From the NCBI GenBank assembly GCA_001302245.1, contig LGYU01000013.1, forward strand, positions 338,376 through 402,375: DNA of 64,000 bases, given 5' to 3'. This DNA comes from Chitinophagaceae bacterium PMP191F (GTDB lineage: Bacteria > Bacteroidota > Bacteroidia > Chitinophagales > Chitinophagaceae). The position numbers and the translations under genes were made by a program. Every line of letters begins with the position of its first letter. The first letter of the stretch is position 1. Below are positions 61,466 through 64,000 of the stretch, piece after piece. Below the pieces are notes generated by a model that made no database searches, was not told where the DNA came from, and saw only the letters and a list, made by a program, of their open reading frames with translations.

Positions 61466-63385
61466 TTATTTCAGTGTTTCACTGAGCCAGCCAAAAAACT
61501 CGCGCTGCCATACCAGTGCGTTCTGTGAATTCAGTACCCAGTGGTTTTCATCGGGCAGGTACAACAGTTTGCTTTTAATGCCACGTAGCTGTGCCGCCTG
61601 AAAGGCTTCCAATCCCTGCTCAATCGGCACACGGAAATCTTTTCCTCCCTGCACAATCATAATGGGTGTATTCCATTTATCAACAAAATTGATAGGAGAG
61701 AACTGTGTGTACGATTTCTGAGCGGTTACATTTTGTTTGTTCCAGTAATTGCCACCAATATCCCAGTTGGCAAACCACAGTTCTTCTGTAGTGCCATACC
61801 AGCTTTGCAGATCGAATAAGCCATCGTGTGCAATGAATGTTTTGAAACGGTTCCTGTGCATGCCAGCCAGCATGTAAACGGAATAACCACCATAGCTGGC
61901 GCCTACACAACCTCTGCGGTTTACATCTACATATTTTTCTTTCGACACTGCATCAATAGCAGCAAGATAATCCTGCATTACCTGTCCGCCCCAGTCTTTA
62001 CTGATCTTTTCATTCCATGCTGTACCATGTCCGGGCATTCCTCTTCTGTTGGGAGCTACTACGATGTAACCCTGTGATGCCATCAACTGAAAATTCCAGC
62101 GGAAAGAATAGGATTGTGTTAATGGAGATTGTGGTCCACCCTGGCAGTACAATAAGGTGGGATATTTTTTGGCAGGGTCAAAATCTGGCGGATAGATCAC
62201 CCATACAAGCATTTGTTTGTTATCGGTGGTTTTTACAAAACGCCTTTCTGTTTTGCACATACCAATGGTGCTGTAAGCAGCATCGTTTACATGGGTAAGT
62301 TGTTCCATATTGCCGGTGCTGATATCAACCCTGTACAATTCTGCAGCATGGTTCATATCTGTGCGTGACACGATCAATGTATTACCGGATTGACCTATAA
62401 TGCCGGTAACATCAAAATCACCTTTGGTGATCTGTCTGATCACCGGTGCCATTTTCGTAAGACCGGGATAATTCACTTCAAATAACTGCAATGTGCCATT
62501 GATGGGAGCCCAGAAAAATATCTTTTTACCATCAGTACTCCATTTAAATCCTTCTGCATGAATATCATCGCGTTGTGCAGTAAGGTTCATTTTTATAGTA
62601 CCGTTCAGTACAATGATATCCTGTTTGTCGGCTTCATACCCGTCACGTTTCATGCTCAGCCATGCCAGTTGTCCCTGTTGATTGTACTCTGGAGCAATAT
62701 CATATCCCATCATACCTTCTGTAAGGTTACTGGTAGTGCCTGTCTGCACGTTATACAGGTACAGATCAGTATTGGTGCTGGTAGCATAAAATTTACCATA
62801 CTTCTTTTTGGTTACATACACTACCTGTTTGCTGTCTGGATGCCAGATATAATCCTCATCACCGCCAAAAGGTTTCTGCGGGCAGTCATAGGCCTCACCA
62901 GACATAATATCTTTTGCATCACCGGATTTACTATTTACCAGCGGAGCAACAAACACATGTTCAAATTTTCCGTCTTCCCAGGTATCCCAGTGACGGTAAT
63001 TGAGGTTGTCGAAAATATAGGCGTTTGATTTCGGGAGATCGGGATAATAATCAGCCCCGGTGATCTTTTTGATCTTCACTTCCTGGTTGCTCAGGATATA
63101 ATTGCCGTCGGGCGAAATGTTTTTATTGATCAGCAGGCTATCTGCGTTGCTGACAGGTATGGGCTGTCCGCCCTCAACAGGAATGATAAAAGTTTTGCGA
63201 CTGCTTTTGCCGGCCGCTACATCGGGTGTGCTGACTGAATACACAACATATTTTCCATCTTTCGAAATCCCGGTTCCGCTTACCCGTCCCAGTTGCCATA
63301 ATAATTCAGGCGTTAGTTTGCTTTGCGCTAATGCAGCAACAGTACAGGTTAGTAAAATTGCAGTTACAATACTTCTTTGCATCAT
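61466..63385 (-). CDS. DPP5-like S9 peptidase
   Basis: The 639-residue protein has a signal peptide (ending A-L-A-Q), a WD40-like propeller (about residues 25-370) and a C-terminal alpha/beta hydrolase domain. Its catalytic Ser is Ser497 in G-A-S-Y-G-G-Y, the Asp is in G-G-K-D-F-R-V-P and the His in D-E-N-H-W-V. This matches the periplasmic dipeptidyl peptidase 5 type known from Porphyromonas, which trims dipeptides from peptides. It should act in the periplasm, taking up peptides produced by surface proteases. It is monocistronic. Confidence 0.9.
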   Translation of the reverse strand: MMQRSIVTAILLTCTVAALAQSKLTPELLWQLGRVSGTGISKDGKYVVYSVSTPDVAAGKSSRKTFIIPVEGGQPIPVSNADSLLINKNISPDGNYILSNQEVKIKKITGADYYPDLPKSNAYIFDNLNYRHWDTWEDGKFEHVFVAPLVNSKSGDAKDIMSGEAYDCPQKPFGGDEDYIWHPDSKQVVYVTKKKYGKFYATSTNTDLYLYNVQTGTTSNLTEGMMGYDIAPEYNQQGQLAWLSMKRDGYEADKQDIIVLNGTIKMNLTAQRDDIHAEGFKWSTDGKKIFFWAPINGTLQLFEVNYPGLTKMAPVIRQITKGDFDVTGIIGQSGNTLIVSRTDMNHAAELYRVDISTGNMEQLTHVNDAAYSTIGMCKTERRFVKTTDNKQMLVWVIYPPDFDPAKKYPTLLYCQGGPQSPLTQSYSFRWNFQLMASQGYIVVAPNRRGMPGHGTAWNEKISKDWGGQVMQDYLAAIDAVSKEKYVDVNRRGCVGASYGGYSVYMLAGMHRNRFKTFIAHDGLFDLQSWYGTTEELWFANWDIGGNYWNKQNVTAQKSYTQFSPINFVDKWNTPIMIVQGGKDFRVPIEQGLEAFQAAQLRGIKSKLLYLPDENHWVLNSQNALVWQREFFGWLSETLK

Positions 63386-64000
63386 ATACAGAATTTAAAG
63401 GCGGCTAATTTACTATTATTCACCCTGAGTACAGAAAGGAAAATGATGGATTAACGGGATGTTTCGAAAAATGGATATAATGATTGATTATCAGTGTTGT
63501 ATGATGTTGATAAACTGCTTTCATACAAACCTGCAGCGATATTTGAATATAAAGACTCATCAGCTTATCGCGTTTTTTAGTTCTTTCAACAGGCATTTCC
63601 GTACAAACGTCGAATAGATTTAAGCCCTTAGTGCTAACGCTGTAGTTTTGACTTACTAAAGTAGTGTTTTTCATAGGTTATTGATTAATGGTGAAGAGCT
63701 GTTTCCACAGCTCTTATTTTTTTGTATACACCTCAGCGGCCAGTACCCCTGGTGAATACAACTTCTTCTCTGACTGCAACCCCACCTTACCGGTAATAAC
63801 GCATATCAATTACACCGGCGACCGGTCACTCCGAACGAGTAATAGTGGCTTCAACCCGCAATTTGTATCCGCGAAGTGAGGAATCCGGAAGCAGTGTGGT
63901 AAGTATGTTGTCTTTAATTCAGTTTCCTGTTTTGCCGGGTTTCAGATCTCGCCCTTCGGTTCCGGTGACAGCTCCCGAAGTGAATCAGCTTGTTTCCTGA
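63386..64000. other. Right-edge intergenic region
   Basis: I find no gene I can support here. There is one + strand terminator hairpin at 63694-63723 and an 84-codon minus strand frame at 63420-63674 with no recognisable family. The region presumably holds the S9 peptidase promoter. Confidence 0.3.
63694..63723 (+). terminator. Orphan intrinsic terminator near the right edge
   Basis: AAGAGCTGT (63694-63702) pairs with ACAGCTCTT (63707-63715) across a 4-base loop, followed by a run of seven T residues. No + strand gene lies upstream of it in the window. Confidence 0.6.

Noticed and set aside
63420..63674. An 84-codon minus strand frame at the right edge
   Set aside because: No family, no signal peptide, mixed polar composition; a terminator hairpin lies just before its start. 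It may be chance or the remnant of a gene.
63688..63879. A 63-codon + strand frame overlapping the right-edge terminator
   Set aside because: Its start lies before or within the terminator hairpin, so it would not be expressed from upstream, and no family is visible.
1..64000. CRISPR arrays, tRNA or rRNA genes, prophage or intact insertion sequences
   Set aside because: Looked for by eye on both strands; no regularly spaced repeats, cloverleaf-like units, rRNA-like conserved stretches, integrases or transposases were seen.

Overview
The window looks like chromosomal DNA from a member of the Bacteroidota, most likely family Chitinophagaceae (Chitinophaga/Niastella type). The lineage markers are a secreted M43 protease with a C-terminal type IX secretion (T9SS) sorting domain, a bacillithiol deacetylase (BshB1), DUF6702 and DUF4197 proteins, a prokaryotic CCDC81-type HU protein, and many promoters of the Bacteroidota TAnnTTTG type. 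Shine-Dalgarno sequences are mostly absent. I saw no rRNA, tRNA, CRISPR array, prophage or intact insertion sequence. Family assignments rest on motifs read by eye; no database search was run.

Layout. 1-2.9 kb: a truncated lipoprotein at the left edge, a MORN/YwqK-like secreted protein, and an SPFH / membrane / Arc-type three-gene operon. 2.9-9.1 kb: an M1 metallopeptidase overlapping a HupE/UreJ-like membrane protein, a divergent DUF6702 protein, an esterase lipoprotein and DacB. 9.3-16.3 kb: an unusual three-gene operon of a large subtilase, a large multidomain alpha/beta hydrolase and a small TIG-like protein. The two downstream proteins lack a signal peptide, and so does the subtilase from its preferred start. 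16.7-18.1 kb: DoxX / membrane protein / YbgC-like thioesterase. 18.7-25.2 kb: an envelope operon of TPR protein, TonB-receptor-like barrel, CCDC81-type HU protein with a C-terminal membrane helix, and a methyltransferase. 25.2-35.6 kb: glutamine cyclotransferase, M43 protease, FAD oxidoreductase, DUF4197 lipoprotein, lipoamide dehydrogenase, a MacB-type permease and a serine hydrolase. 35.8-46.6 kb: bshB1, a fatty acid desaturase, the aguB-aguA polyamine pair, a REP-like repeat cluster, a TPMT-like methyltransferase, threonine synthase, a LysR regulator, a universal stress protein and a GH20 hexosaminidase. 46.9-49.9 kb: pyk and pfkA flanking a dead four-helix-bundle (S23/IVP) gene. 50.2-56.4 kb: an RmlD-like reductase, then a minus-strand run of arcA, ctlX, a DUF1684 protein, an archaemetzincin fused to a membrane domain, and a lipoprotein. 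56.7-63.4 kb: acyl-CoA dehydrogenase, an ABC exporter pair, the YggS PLP protein and a DPP5-like S9 peptidase.

How the parts work together. Most genes are housekeeping or envelope functions. Arginine-derived compounds are handled twice: AguA and AguB turn agmatine into putrescine, while ArcA and CtlX would turn arginine through citrulline to ornithine without carbamate kinase. PfkA and Pyk are the two committed glycolytic kinases, and LpdA serves the 2-oxoacid dehydrogenases. Several secreted or surface hydrolases (M1, M43, S9, GH20, esterase) suggest a protein- and glycan-degrading lifestyle.

The least ordinary items are the archaemetzincin-membrane fusion, with a relict lipoprotein signal at its junction; the subtilase/hydrolase/TIG operon; the TPR-barrel-HU-methyltransferase operon; and two families of palindromic intergenic repeats.
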